Shown: in pieces, positions 26,275-34,951 of the stretch
Numbering within the stretch: position 1 is the stretch's first letter
Layout: each line of letters opens with the position of its first letter
Source of the DNA: Terriglobia bacterium
GTDB taxonomy: Bacteria; Acidobacteriota; Terriglobia; UBA7540
DNA: 36,750 nucleotides
Direction of reading: 5' to 3'
NCBI GenBank assembly: GCA_030038235.1
Contig: JASHPE010000238.1
Location: 1 to 36,750, forward strand
Made by a program: the position numbers and the translations under genes
Notes under the pieces: generated by a model
Told to the model about the DNA's origin: nothing
Databases searched by the model: none
The model's input: the letters and a program-made list of their open reading frames with translations, nothing else

Positions 26275-26410
26275 GCGCGGCGGGCTGTTACAAGTCGCAG
26301 TTTTCCCGGCTTCAAACCCACTCTTTATAAATCGGTAAATCCACATTCCTCCACTGTTAACTTCGCGAGGATTGACAGGTATTTTCGGCGGGCGTAAGAT
26401 CGGGCGCAAA

Positions 26411-29149
26411 ATGGGGGAGCAGGAACTCAAAGGTCGTAGAATTTCGCATTATCTGGTGCTCGATCCCATCGGCGCCGGCGGCATGGGTGAAGTGTACCGG
26501 GCCGAGGATCTCAACCTGAAGCGCTTCGTGGCCTTGAAGTTTCTTCCGCCATCGCTGACCGCCGAATCCGGATCGAGCTCGCCATCGAGCCGCGCGCAGG
26601 CCCTCGAACGCTTCCGGCGCGAGGCGCAAGCCGTGGCCGCCCTGAATCATCCCGGCATTTGCACGATTTTCGAGATCGGCGATTGGGAAGGCCAGCCCTT
26701 CATTGCCATGGAGCTGTTGGAGGGGAAGACGCTTCGCGACGAACTTGCCAACGTCGCGCCCGCGCCACTCGCCGTGCCTCAGATTCTGGACCTGGGCATC
26801 GAGATCGCCGACGCCCTGGACGCGGCCCACCAGCAGGGCGTGATCCATCGCGACCTCAAGCCGGCCAACCTTTTTGTGACCGAGCGCGGGCGGGCCAAAA
26901 TACTCGATTTCGGATTGGCCAAGCGCAAGCCTGCGGCGCGGGAGAAGGCCGGGGTGGGAAGCGGCGTGGACCTGGATGAGGCGAGCGCCGTCAGTTGGGG
27001 ACTGGAAAACGGTCCCACCATTTCGGCTGAGGAACGGGAGTTGACGAACCCCGGAGCGCTGCTCGGAACAGTCGCTTATATGTCTCCCGAGCAAGCCCTC
27101 GGTGAGCCGGTTGACGAGCGTACGGACATCTTCAGCCTGGGCGCGGTCCTTTACGAAATGGCCACCGGCGGGCGCGCCTTTACCGGGCCCACCCTCCTGG
27201 CGGTCTCCAACGCCATCATCAACCGCCAACCCCCGCCCGCCTATGAATTGAATCCACAGCTCCCAACGAAGTTTGTCGAGGTGATCCAAAAATGCCTCGC
27301 CAAGAAGCCGGAGGATCGCTACCAGACCGCTGCCGGGCTGGAGGCGGAATTGCAGTCTCTGCGCCGCGACCTCTCCCCGACGGGGCGTAAGCGCACGCGA
27401 ACGCCCGCACCGCCAAAGCCTGACCGTCGCCGTGTTCTGCAGCTTTTGTTCGGTAGTCTGCTGGCTGCCGCTCTCGTGCTTCTCGCGGTCCCCTCGTCCC
27501 GCGGCTGGCTGGCCGCCCGGGCCGGCAGCATCCTCAATCCTTCGCATCAGCCCGCCTTGCCGAGCCGCATCAATCTGGTTGTCCTGCCCTTTACCGGAGC
27601 CCCGTCTGACGCGGAATTGACCGCCTTCGGCAACGGCCTCGCGGACGAGTTGACCGCGCGGCTGGTTCAGTTGACCGTCGGCCGCTCCTTTCAGGTGACT
27701 CCGGCCAGCGAAGTCCGGGAAAAACAGATCGCGACGCTCGGTCAGGCGGGGCGCGAGTTCGGCGCGAACCTCGGTCTCGCGATCAGTTTGCAGCGTACAG
27801 AAGGCATCGTACGGGTGAGCTACACCGTGGTCGACGCCAAAAGCGGCCAGGCCTTGCGGGCTGATTCCATCCGGGCTGCCCAATCGGACCTGGTATCCGT
27901 GGAGGACCGTATCGTCGAGAGCGCCGCCCGTTCTCTCGGCCTCGGAATCCGATCCGAGGAGGAGAGAGCGCAAGCTTTCCGTGGCACCGGAAGTTCTGCC
28001 GCGTATGACTTTTATTTACAGGGAATTGGCTACCTGCACGAAGGCGACGACGCTGCCAAACTGGACAGCGCCGTAGAAACCCTTCATGAAGCACTTAAAC
28101 TCGACCCGCAGTTCGGTTTGGCAGAGGCCGCTCTGGGCCAGGCTTATTGGAAGAAGTACAAGGCCACCGAAAATCGGCAATGGGTTGACCTGGCGCGCGC
28201 CGCTTGCAGCCACGCCATCGAGTTCGGCAATACCGGGGCAGAAGGGCACGAGTGCCTGGGGACGCTCGCCAGCGGGACCGGCGATTACGCGGGCGCCGCC
28301 GCCCAGTTCCAGCTTGCCGTGCAGCTCGACAGCACGAGCGACCGCGCCTACAGCGACCTTGCGGACGCCTACATGAACCTGAACCGGCCGAGCGACGCCG
28401 AGAGAACATATCAGCGCGCCATCAACCTGCGTCCGGGGTATTGGTACGGATATAACAAACTCGGGGCCTTCTACTTTAGCCGTCAGGATTATCACAGGGC
28501 CCGGCAGATGTTCGAAAAAGTCATTGAGATGACTCCTGACAGCTACCGTGGCTACACGAACCTTGGCGCCATGGATCTGGCTCTCGACGATGAGTCCGGC
28601 GCCGTTAACGCACTCGAACACTCGATCGCCATTCAGCCCACGGAGATTGCCTATTCCGACCTCGGTACCGCTAATTTTCTGCAGGCTAAGTACGATCAGG
28701 CCGCCCGCGACTATGAGCAAGCGGTCAAGCTCAAGCCAAACGAGTTCGATTACTGGGGCTTTTTGGGCGACTGCTACTATTATGCCGGCAACCGGCCACG
28801 AGCTATGGACGCATTCCGGCGCGCTGTCACGTTGGGAGAGGATTCTTTGAAGGTAAATCCGAACGACGCCCAAGTCCTGGGGCTTCTTGCAGGGTACTAC
28901 GCAGTGCTCGGCGAGAAGAATAAGGCCCTGGCTACTATAGATAGGGCCATGGCTTCGGGGCAACCGGATCAAAATCTTTTATTCAATGCAGCGCAGGTTT
29001 ACAATGAAGTCGGCGATGAGGCCGTAGCGCTGGAATGGCTTTCCAAGGCTCTGGGAGCTGGCTTCTCACCGTACGTGGTTAGCCATGCGCCGGAGCTGAG
29101 TAATCTGCATGATAATCCGCGCTATCAACAACTGCTTCGGCAGAAGTAA
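26411..29149 (+). CDS. Transmembrane Ser/Thr protein kinase with TPR domain
   Basis: This 912-aa protein has an N-terminal PknB-type kinase: glycine loop IGAGGMGEV (20-28), Lys43 (VALKF), HRDLKPAN (146-153), DFG (167-169) and MSPEQ (224-228). An insertion of about 40 residues sits in the activation segment. One transmembrane helix lies near 340-360 (LLFGSLLAAALVLLAVP). Outside it is a domain beginning NLVVLPFTG..LADELTARLVQL, of the TolB-N/FlgO-like type often found in such proteins. About ten TPR helices fill the C-terminal 450 residues. Start ATG 26411 fits the domain boundary; the Shine-Dalgarno is poor. The layout implies signalling across the inner membrane with the TPR region as sensor. 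Substrates are unknown. Confidence 0.93.
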   Translation: MGEQELKGRRISHYLVLDPIGAGGMGEVYRAEDLNLKRFVALKFLPPSLTAESGSSSPSSRAQALERFRREAQAVAALNHPGICTIFEIGDWEGQPFIAMELLEGKTLRDELANVAPAPLAVPQILDLGIEIADALDAAHQQGVIHRDLKPANLFVTERGRAKILDFGLAKRKPAAREKAGVGSGVDLDEASAVSWGLENGPTISAEERELTNPGALLGTVAYMSPEQALGEPVDERTDIFSLGAVLYEMATGGRAFTGPTLLAVSNAIINRQPPPAYELNPQLPTKFVEVIQKCLAKKPEDRYQTAAGLEAELQSLRRDLSPTGRKRTRTPAPPKPDRRRVLQLLFGSLLAAALVLLAVPSSRGWLAARAGSILNPSHQPALPSRINLVVLPFTGAPSDAELTAFGNGLADELTARLVQLTVGRSFQVTPASEVREKQIATLGQAGREFGANLGLAISLQRTEGIVRVSYTVVDAKSGQALRADSIRAAQSDLVSVEDRIVESAARSLGLGIRSEEERAQAFRGTGSSAAYDFYLQGIGYLHEGDDAAKLDSAVETLHEALKLDPQFGLAEAALGQAYWKKYKATENRQWVDLARAACSHAIEFGNTGAEGHECLGTLASGTGDYAGAAAQFQLAVQLDSTSDRAYSDLADAYMNLNRPSDAERTYQRAINLRPGYWYGYNKLGAFYFSRQDYHRARQMFEKVIEMTPDSYRGYTNLGAMDLALDDESGAVNALEHSIAIQPTEIAYSDLGTANFLQAKYDQAARDYEQAVKLKPNEFDYWGFLGDCYYYAGNRPRAMDAFRRAVTLGEDSLKVNPNDAQVLGLLAGYYAVLGEKNKALATIDRAMASGQPDQNLLFNAAQVYNEVGDEAVALEWLSKALGAGFSPYVVSHAPELSNLHDNPRYQQLLRQK

Positions 29150-29192
29150 CGCCGCGGTCGCGTGTTGCCTGCGCGGGGAAGGATAAAACCAG

Positions 29193-29462
29193 ATGGACAT
29201 CGACTGCTGCAGTACAAGTACAAATACGCTTTCTCCAGGAGAACAATTCGATTTCGTCAACTACCAAAGCCAGGACGTGCAGATAACAAACTGCAACCCT
29301 CCGCTGCCCGCTGCGGCCTACGATGTGCCGGCGGCGCAGGGTGGGACTCCCGGCCGCTGCTCGGCGCAAATCGCCGATGGCGCGCAGCCTGGCACGTACA
29401 CTCTTACTTCGAGCGGGTGCCCTGCCTCCCCGCCTTGCCCGATTATTAAGGTTCAGGTCTGA
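29193..29462 (+). CDS. Small Cys-rich protein of unknown function
   Basis: This 89-aa protein has six Cys (CC near the start, one in ITNC, one in GRC, and C..C in GCPASPPC). Its pattern LSPGEQFDFVNYQSQDVQI and GAQPGTYTLTSSG recalls a cupredoxin or Ig-like beta-sandwich. It lacks a signal peptide and obvious copper ligands. It starts 43 nt after the kinase stop, with GGGGAAGGA about 9-13 nt upstream of the ATG, so it may be co-transcribed with the kinase. The same frame stays open for 47 codons after its TGA (to 29606). Real gene likely; function not recognised. Confidence 0.6.
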   Translation: MDIDCCSTSTNTLSPGEQFDFVNYQSQDVQITNCNPPLPAAAYDVPAAQGGTPGRCSAQIADGAQPGTYTLTSSGCPASPPCPIIKVQV

Positions 29463-29622
29463 TTCGGGTTGGTCTGTTGCAGCGGTAAGGTAGCGCCCGG
29501 TTTCATAGTGGTTGGCGACGGTGAGGCCACCTGTCTTGCGGATGGTGTGGTGTTTTCTCACGGCAAATTCCTGCTGATCTGGTCATCCTCCGGCACATGT
29601 GTGTAGCCGCCCATACCCTGTC

Positions 29623-30576
29623 ATGGAACCAAACAGCCACATTCCGCTCTGGAAGACGCTCCTGGCCTTCGCGATTATTTATCTCGTGTGGGGATCCACC
29701 TTTCTCGCGATTCGAATTGGCGTCCGCGAGGTTCCACCGCTTGTTTTGGCGGCGATGCGTTTCCTGGTGGCGGGGTTCGTTCTTTATGGCTGGATGATCG
29801 CGCGCGGCGAACGCTCACCAACCGGGCGCCAATGGACGTCGGCCGGGTTGCTGGCCATCCTGATCTTCGTCCTCGACTACGGACTGTTGTTCTGGGCCGA
29901 GCGGCGCGTCCCTTCAGGTGTTGCCGCGGTCATGATGGCTACCATTCCGGTATTCATGTCGCTGTCGGAAATCATCTTCTTGCGGACCCGGAAGCTCACC
30001 ATCAGCCTGGCGACTGGACTCCTGATCGGGATCGGCGGAGTGTCCGTGCTGATGAGCCGTTCGTTGAACCTCGGCGGACCCCCGATCGACAGGGTTGGCG
30101 CAGCCGCTCTAATTGTTGCGGCAGTGAGCTGGTCCGTGTCGTCGGCGCTTACCCGCAAGCTGCCGCTCCCGAGTTCCAAAGTGATGAGCTCCGGGGCGCA
30201 GATGCTGGTCGGTGGCGTGCTCCTAGCGCTTGCTGCGACCGCACTCGGGGAGTTTCGCGACTTTCATCCGCGGAGCGTTTCGCCTATGGCGTGGCTATCG
30301 CTGCTCTACCTGATTGTCGCAGGGTCCATCATCGCGTTCACGGCTTACGTCTGGCTGATTCATCATGAATCGCCGACCAAGGTTGGCACCTACGCTTATG
30401 TGAACCCGGTTGTGGCCGTGCTCCTTGGATATTTCCTGGGCGGCGAAGCGCTGGGCTTGCGAACGATCCTCGGCGCCTCGCTGGTTCTGGTCAGTGTGGT
30501 CGTACTCACCATCATGCGGGAGGAGAAGACAGCCGCGGCAAGCGCGCCCGTGGAAGAAACGGCAGAAGTCGCGTGA
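29623..30576 (+). CDS. EamA-family (DMT) transporter, YedA-like
   Basis: This 317-aa inner-membrane protein has ten predicted helices in two EamA repeats (about 10-140 and 160-300). Signature segments are IIYLVWGSTFLAIRIGVREVP and the second-repeat PTKVGTYAYVNPVVAVLLGYFLGGE, typical of drug/metabolite exporters. I choose ATG 29623 as it matches the family N-terminus; an in-frame ATG at 29599 adds eight residues. No strong Shine-Dalgarno. The Ala/Glu-rich C-terminal tail is cytoplasmic. The substrate is unknown and the neighbours give no hint. Confidence 0.92.
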   Translation: MEPNSHIPLWKTLLAFAIIYLVWGSTFLAIRIGVREVPPLVLAAMRFLVAGFVLYGWMIARGERSPTGRQWTSAGLLAILIFVLDYGLLFWAERRVPSGVAAVMMATIPVFMSLSEIIFLRTRKLTISLATGLLIGIGGVSVLMSRSLNLGGPPIDRVGAAALIVAAVSWSVSSALTRKLPLPSSKVMSSGAQMLVGGVLLALAATALGEFRDFHPRSVSPMAWLSLLYLIVAGSIIAFTAYVWLIHHESPTKVGTYAYVNPVVAVLLGYFLGGEALGLRTILGASLVLVSVVVLTIMREEKTAAASAPVEETAEVA

Positions 30577-30628
30577 TATCGATCCGGAGGTGCGCGTGGC
30601 TGCCTCAAACGTGCGCAGCCCGATTACC

Positions 30629-31594
30629 CTAGTTGGGCGCCTGCGGCCACGCGATGTACAGGGCTCCCGGGTACACGGACAAACCTGGCGCTGCGGACGT
30701 TGTAAATCCGGGTCCGTCCGGAATAGTCCAGTCCGACCCGTCGAAATAAGAATAGTAGATTGCCTTATTGGCGCCCGGGCCCTTCCAGATCAAATACAAA
30801 TCGCCGGCGAATTCAGCCAGGGCCGGACCATCGCTGGTTGCCGCCTCTGGGACCCGATGCACTGCGGTCCAGCCCAAAGCGTCGACATAGCTGTAGTAGA
30901 TGCTCCCATTCGATCCGGTTCCCCTCCAGAACGCGTACATGCGCCCGAGATACTCCTCGAGCGCCGGGGCGCCGCTGGTCGCGGCGCCCGGAACCTTCAG
31001 CGCCGTGCTCCAACTCGATCCATCGAAGTAGGAGTAATAGATTCCCGTGTTTGCTTCCGCGCCGCTCCAGAACGTGTACAGCTCGCCCAGATACTCGCAA
31101 AGCGCCGGAGCATGGCCAGTTTCAACCGCGGACACGCTTTGCGGCGCGGTCCAGGTTGAGCCGTCGAAGTAGCTGTAGTAGATGCCCCTGCCGGTCCCCG
31201 GGCCGGCGCCCGGACCGGTCCAGAACGCGTACAAATCGCCGAGATAAACCGCCAACGCCGGCCCGCTGCCGGCGGCAGCATCCGGGATCCTTCGCGGCGA
31301 CGTCCAGTTCACTCCGTCAAAATAGTTGTAGTAGATGCTGGTATCCGTGCCTGCGCCTTTCCATACCAGGTACAAATCGAAAAGATATTCCGCCAGCGCT
31401 GGGCTGCTGCTGGACGTGGCCTCGGGGACGTGTTGAGCGGCCGCCCAGTCCGATCCGTTGAAATAGGAGTAGTAAATTTGTGAAACGGGCGCTGACGCAG
31501 CGCTCACTCCGTCATTCTGCGCCTGTCCGGCCGCGAGTGCGGCGAATCCGCTTAGGACGAAAGCCACTAAAACAGGCAGAGCCTTCCTTTTCAT
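30629..31594 (-). CDS. Secreted six-repeat protein, predicted six-bladed lectin-like propeller
   Basis: This 321-aa exported protein has a signal peptide (about 1-24, MKRKALPVLVAF..AALAAG) and six repeats of about 47 residues with consensus IYYSYFDGSxWT..VPxAxTSxxPALxxYxGxLYxFWxG. The last repeat ends the protein. Six tandem WxxxP/LYxxW blades and little else resemble the fucose-binding AAL/PVL-type lectin propellers and related glycan-binding folds. Identification with that family is inference. The ATG at 31594 has GGGAG upstream; the frame extends further to 31660 without support. It converges with the EamA gene (52 bp between stops). Confidence 0.82.
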   Translation of the reverse strand: MKRKALPVLVAFVLSGFAALAAGQAQNDGVSAASAPVSQIYYSYFNGSDWAAAQHVPEATSSSSPALAEYLFDLYLVWKGAGTDTSIYYNYFDGVNWTSPRRIPDAAAGSGPALAVYLGDLYAFWTGPGAGPGTGRGIYYSYFDGSTWTAPQSVSAVETGHAPALCEYLGELYTFWSGAEANTGIYYSYFDGSSWSTALKVPGAATSGAPALEEYLGRMYAFWRGTGSNGSIYYSYVDALGWTAVHRVPEAATSDGPALAEFAGDLYLIWKGPGANKAIYYSYFDGSDWTIPDGPGFTTSAAPGLSVYPGALYIAWPQAPN

Positions 31595-31776
31595 GGGTGT
31601 GCGCTCCCTTTCCGAGCCTCGTGCGCCTGTCATTCTCAATCGGGAATCCTTAAACGTCAATCGCCTTGCGTAAATTTCAGGGAACCGCTTTCACTCGGTA
31701 ACGTATCTGGCTTTGAGGCTACAATTCACCTGTGAGCCGTCGCGGGCCGCGCAGCGGCAAGGACGGGAGGCAAGTG

Positions 31777-34248
31777 ATGGGATCGTTTGCGGGTCAGATC
31801 AAGCAGGTTCTGCGGCGGCTGAAGCGCTTGCCGATGTTTACGGCGATCACGCTGATCACGCTGGCGGCAGGCGTGGGGGCCAACACTGCCGTATTCAGCG
31901 TGCTCGAAGGCGTGCTTCTGAAGCCGCTGCCTTATCCCCGTCCCAACGAGCTCATCGGCGTGTGGCACAAGGCTCCCGGTCTCAATATCAACGAACTGAC
32001 CTGCGCGCCTTCGAATTACTTCATCTACCGTGAGCAAAACCGGACCTTGCAGGACATCGGACTCTACACCGGCGACGCCGTCAACGTGACAGGCTCCGGC
32101 GAGCCGGAGCATGTGCAGGCGCTGGATGTGACCGAGGGCATGCTGCCGCTGCTCGGCATTCCGCCGCAGCTCGGCCGCTGGTTCAATCGCCAGGACGATT
32201 CGCCGGACAGCCCCGACACCGTCGTGTTGACGTACGGTTACTGGCACCACAAATTCGGCGGCGATCCCTCGATCGTCGGCCGAAATATCAACGTGGACGG
32301 CAAGCCGCGGGAAATAATCGGCGTCATGCCGCAGAGGTTCAATTTCATGGACGAGGACGTGCCGCCGTTGATCCTGCCCCTCAAGTTCGACCGCAGCAAG
32401 GTAACGCTCGGAAACTTCAGCTACCGCGCAATCGCCCGGCTCCGGCCGGGAGTCACACTGGAACAGGCCAGCGCGGACGTGGAACGCATGCTGCCCATCG
32501 TAATGCAGAGTTTTCCGGCGCCCGAAGGCTTCAGCGTAAAGCTGTTTGGGCAGGCAAAGATCGGGCCGAACCTCCGGCCCTTAAAGCAGGACGTGGTGGG
32601 AGACGTGGGCGGGATGCTGTGGGTGCTCATGGGGAGCATCGGGCTTGTGCTGCTGATCGCCTGCGCGAACGTAGCCAATCTGCTCCTGGTGCGCGCCGAA
32701 GGGCGCCAGCAAGAACTGGCGATTCGAGCCGCGCTGGGCGCGGGCTGGGGACGCATCGCCTCGGAATTGCTGCTTGAGAGCCTGGTGCTCGGACTCATGG
32801 GCAGCGTGCTCGGCCTGGGACTCGCTTATGGAGCGTTGCGCGCCCTGATCGCGATGGCTCCCGCGGGGTTGCCGCGCCTGGCGGAGATCGGCATCGATAC
32901 GGATGTGCTGCTGTTCACATTGGCGGTTGGCATCCTCGCGAGCCTCTTGTTCGGCGCCGTGCCAGTGTTCAAGTACGCCAGGGCTCATCTTGGGACCGGC
33001 CTGCGCGAAGGCGGACGATCGCTCAGCCAGAGCCGCGAGCAGCATCGAGCGCGCAGCGTGCTGGTGGTCGTGCAGGTGGCCCTCGCGCTCGTCCTGTTGG
33101 TCTGCTCAGGTTTGATGATCCGTACGTTTCGCGCCCTGACGCGTGTCCAGCCCGGATTTACGGCCCCAATCGACGTTCAGACCTTCTGGCTTTCGATACC
33201 TGAAGCCGAGGTAAAGGACAACGTGCAGGTCGTCCGCATGCAGCAGGAGATTTCGAACAAGATCGCGAGCATCCCGGGCGTCGCCTCGGTCGGACTTTCC
33301 ACCAAGATTCCCATGGACGACAACGGCAGTTTCGATCCGGTATTCGCCCAGGACCACACTTATGCCGAGGGCGAGCTTCCGCCCATTCAGCGGTTCAAGT
33401 TCGTCTCGCCGGGGTTCCGCCAGACGCTCGGCACGCCGCTGGTGGCGGGACGTGACCTGACCTGGAGTGATATCTACAACAAAGTCCCGGTCGCGATGGT
33501 GTCGGAAAAGATGGCGCGCACGATGTGGCACAGCTCTGCCCAGGCGCTCGGGAAACGCATCCGCGTCGGCACCAACGACGAGTGGAAGGAAGTGATCGGC
33601 GTGATCGGCGACATCTACGACGACGGTGTCAGCAAGGATGCGCCGAGCTCAGTCTATTGGCCCATCATGACTCCCAAAATGTACGGCGACGAGGCCCACA
33701 TCCGGCGCGATATCGCCTTCGCGATTCGAACTCCGCGGGCCGGCGCCGAAAGCTTTATGAGCGAAGTGCGGCAGGCAGTCTGGTCCGTGGACCCTAATCT
33801 GCCGCTGGCGGACGTTCACACGCTGCAGTACTATTACGGCGAGTCGATGGCGCGCACTTCGTTCACGCTGGTCATGCTGGCGGTGGCCGGCGGAATGGCG
33901 CTGCTGCTCGGAATCGTTGGACTGTACGGCGTGATCGCCTATTCGGTCCTGCAGCGCCGGCGCGAAATCGGCATCCGAATGGCGCTCGGCGCGCAGCGAC
34001 GGGAATTGACCGGGATGTTCATTCGCCACGGACTTCTGCTGACCGGCATCGGCGTGGCTTGCGGAGTCGCCGCGGCGCTCGTCGTGATGCGGCTGATGTC
34101 GTCGCTGCTGTTCCACGTCAGCCCGGTCGATCCGATCACGTACGGCGCAGTATCGCTCGGCCTCGTGGCGACGGCGATGCTGGCCAGTTACGTGCCCTCG
34201 CGCCGCGCCGCCACGGTGGATCCCGTGGAGGCTTTGCGAGCGGAGTGA
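31777..34248 (+). CDS. ADOP-family ABC transporter permease (MacB/FtsX type)
   Basis: This 823-aa fused permease has an N-terminal helix (LPMFTAITLITLAAGVGANTAVFSVLEGVLLKPLPYP, the classic ADOP/MacB start), a periplasmic MacB-PCD domain (about 55-265), and an FtsX unit with three helices (about 280-410). A further transmembrane segment (SVLVVVQVALALVLLVCSGLMIRT), a second periplasmic domain and a C-terminal FtsX unit (690-810) follow, with EIGIRMALGAQRRELTGMFI. No ATPase gene is adjacent, as is usual for ADOP proteins in Acidobacteria. The ATG at 31777 has GGGAGG 7 nt upstream; a GTG at 31732 would add 15 unsupported residues. Lipid, peptide or drug export is possible. Confidence 0.93.
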   Translation: MGSFAGQIKQVLRRLKRLPMFTAITLITLAAGVGANTAVFSVLEGVLLKPLPYPRPNELIGVWHKAPGLNINELTCAPSNYFIYREQNRTLQDIGLYTGDAVNVTGSGEPEHVQALDVTEGMLPLLGIPPQLGRWFNRQDDSPDSPDTVVLTYGYWHHKFGGDPSIVGRNINVDGKPREIIGVMPQRFNFMDEDVPPLILPLKFDRSKVTLGNFSYRAIARLRPGVTLEQASADVERMLPIVMQSFPAPEGFSVKLFGQAKIGPNLRPLKQDVVGDVGGMLWVLMGSIGLVLLIACANVANLLLVRAEGRQQELAIRAALGAGWGRIASELLLESLVLGLMGSVLGLGLAYGALRALIAMAPAGLPRLAEIGIDTDVLLFTLAVGILASLLFGAVPVFKYARAHLGTGLREGGRSLSQSREQHRARSVLVVVQVALALVLLVCSGLMIRTFRALTRVQPGFTAPIDVQTFWLSIPEAEVKDNVQVVRMQQEISNKIASIPGVASVGLSTKIPMDDNGSFDPVFAQDHTYAEGELPPIQRFKFVSPGFRQTLGTPLVAGRDLTWSDIYNKVPVAMVSEKMARTMWHSSAQALGKRIRVGTNDEWKEVIGVIGDIYDDGVSKDAPSSVYWPIMTPKMYGDEAHIRRDIAFAIRTPRAGAESFMSEVRQAVWSVDPNLPLADVHTLQYYYGESMARTSFTLVMLAVAGGMALLLGIVGLYGVIAYSVLQRRREIGIRMALGAQRRELTGMFIRHGLLLTGIGVACGVAAALVVMRLMSSLLFHVSPVDPITYGAVSLGLVATAMLASYVPSRRAATVDPVEALRAE

Positions 34249-34264
34249 CTGCTAAGGCGGCCGC

Positions 34265-34882
34265 CTAATCGCTGTCGAAGCGCTGCTCGCGCCACGGGTC
34301 GCCGTACATGTGATAGCCGTTGCGTTCCCAGTAGCCCGGCTGGTCGCCTCGCAGGAATTCGAGTTCTCGCACCCACTTGGCGCTCTTCCAACCGTAAAGC
34401 TTCGGGACCACCAGGCGCAGCGGACCGCCGTGTTCGGGTTCGAGCGCGGCGCCATCGTGCCGGTCGGCCAGCAACACGGTGTCGTCCAGCAGATCGGCGA
34501 GCGGCACGTTTGTGGTGTATTCCTCCTCCGAGTGAATCATCACATGGGTGGCGCTGGTGAGCGGCTGCGTGAGATCGCAGAGCGTGCGGAAGCCCACGCC
34601 TTCCCAGTGATTATCGAAGCGGCTCCAGCGCGTCACGCAATGGAAATCCGCCGTTACGGCGATGCGAGGCAGCGATTGGAACTGGTCCCACCTGAGACGC
34701 ACGAGATTCCGGACGTAGCCCGAGGTCCGCAGGTCCCACGTCTGCGGATCGAATCGCGGGACGTCGCCCAGATGCAGCACCGGCCACTTGAGCGTAGCCA
34801 CCTGGCCGGGTGGCAGGCGGCCCCCTTCCTTCATGCGAGCCTCAAGCTGCTTGCGGTCCGTATTGTTTGTGAAGATTCCCAT
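34265..34882 (-). CDS. Sulfite-oxidase-fold molybdopterin oxidoreductase, cytosolic
   Basis: This 205-aa single-domain protein of the sulfite oxidase-like group (COG2041) has no signal or Tat peptide. Motifs are GRLPPGQ..LKWPVLHLGDVP, the molybdenum ligand Cys82 in DFHCVTRWSRFDNHWEGV, EEYTTNVPL, HGGPLRLVVPKLYGWKSAKWV and the closing GYHMYGDPWREQR. These match the short soluble branch of the family. No haem or dimerisation domain is present. The start at ATG 34882 fits the family; reading further upstream runs antisense to the DUF1080 gene. The substrate is unknown. The 3' end converges on the ADOP gene with 16 bp between them. Confidence 0.93.
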   Translation of the reverse strand: MGIFTNNTDRKQLEARMKEGGRLPPGQVATLKWPVLHLGDVPRFDPQTWDLRTSGYVRNLVRLRWDQFQSLPRIAVTADFHCVTRWSRFDNHWEGVGFRTLCDLTQPLTSATHVMIHSEEEYTTNVPLADLLDDTVLLADRHDGAALEPEHGGPLRLVVPKLYGWKSAKWVRELEFLRGDQPGYWERNGYHMYGDPWREQRFDSD

Positions 34883-34951
34883 GGCGACACGAGTATACCA
34901 AGTCGCTGTGGTATCATCGCTCGCTGCAAACCTCGAGGGGGAGTCGCGGCC
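34883..34951. promoter_or_regulatory. Compact divergent promoter region
   Basis: Two genes diverge across 69 bp. For the minus-strand oxidoreductase a TATACT box (plus-strand 34892-34897) lies only 9 nt from the ATG, suggesting a leaderless or near-leaderless mRNA. For the plus-strand DUF1080 gene TATCAT at 34912-34917 is a -10 candidate, and GGGGGAG serves as Shine-Dalgarno. The -35 boxes are poor for both. Confidence 0.4.

Noticed and set aside
26357..27973. 538-codon minus-strand frame opposite the kinase
   Set aside because: Sense strand has all kinase motifs; this is a GC-bias shadow.
29079..29561. 160-codon minus-strand frame covering the small Cys-rich gene
   Set aside because: It runs antisense into the 3' end of the kinase gene and has Arg-rich low-quality composition; the plus-strand small gene has a Shine-Dalgarno and a beta-sandwich-like pattern.
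34255..34266. AGGCGGCCGCCT palindrome between convergent genes as a terminator
   Set aside because: Six base pairs per arm with no loop or T-tract, partly inside the stop codon; too weak to call.
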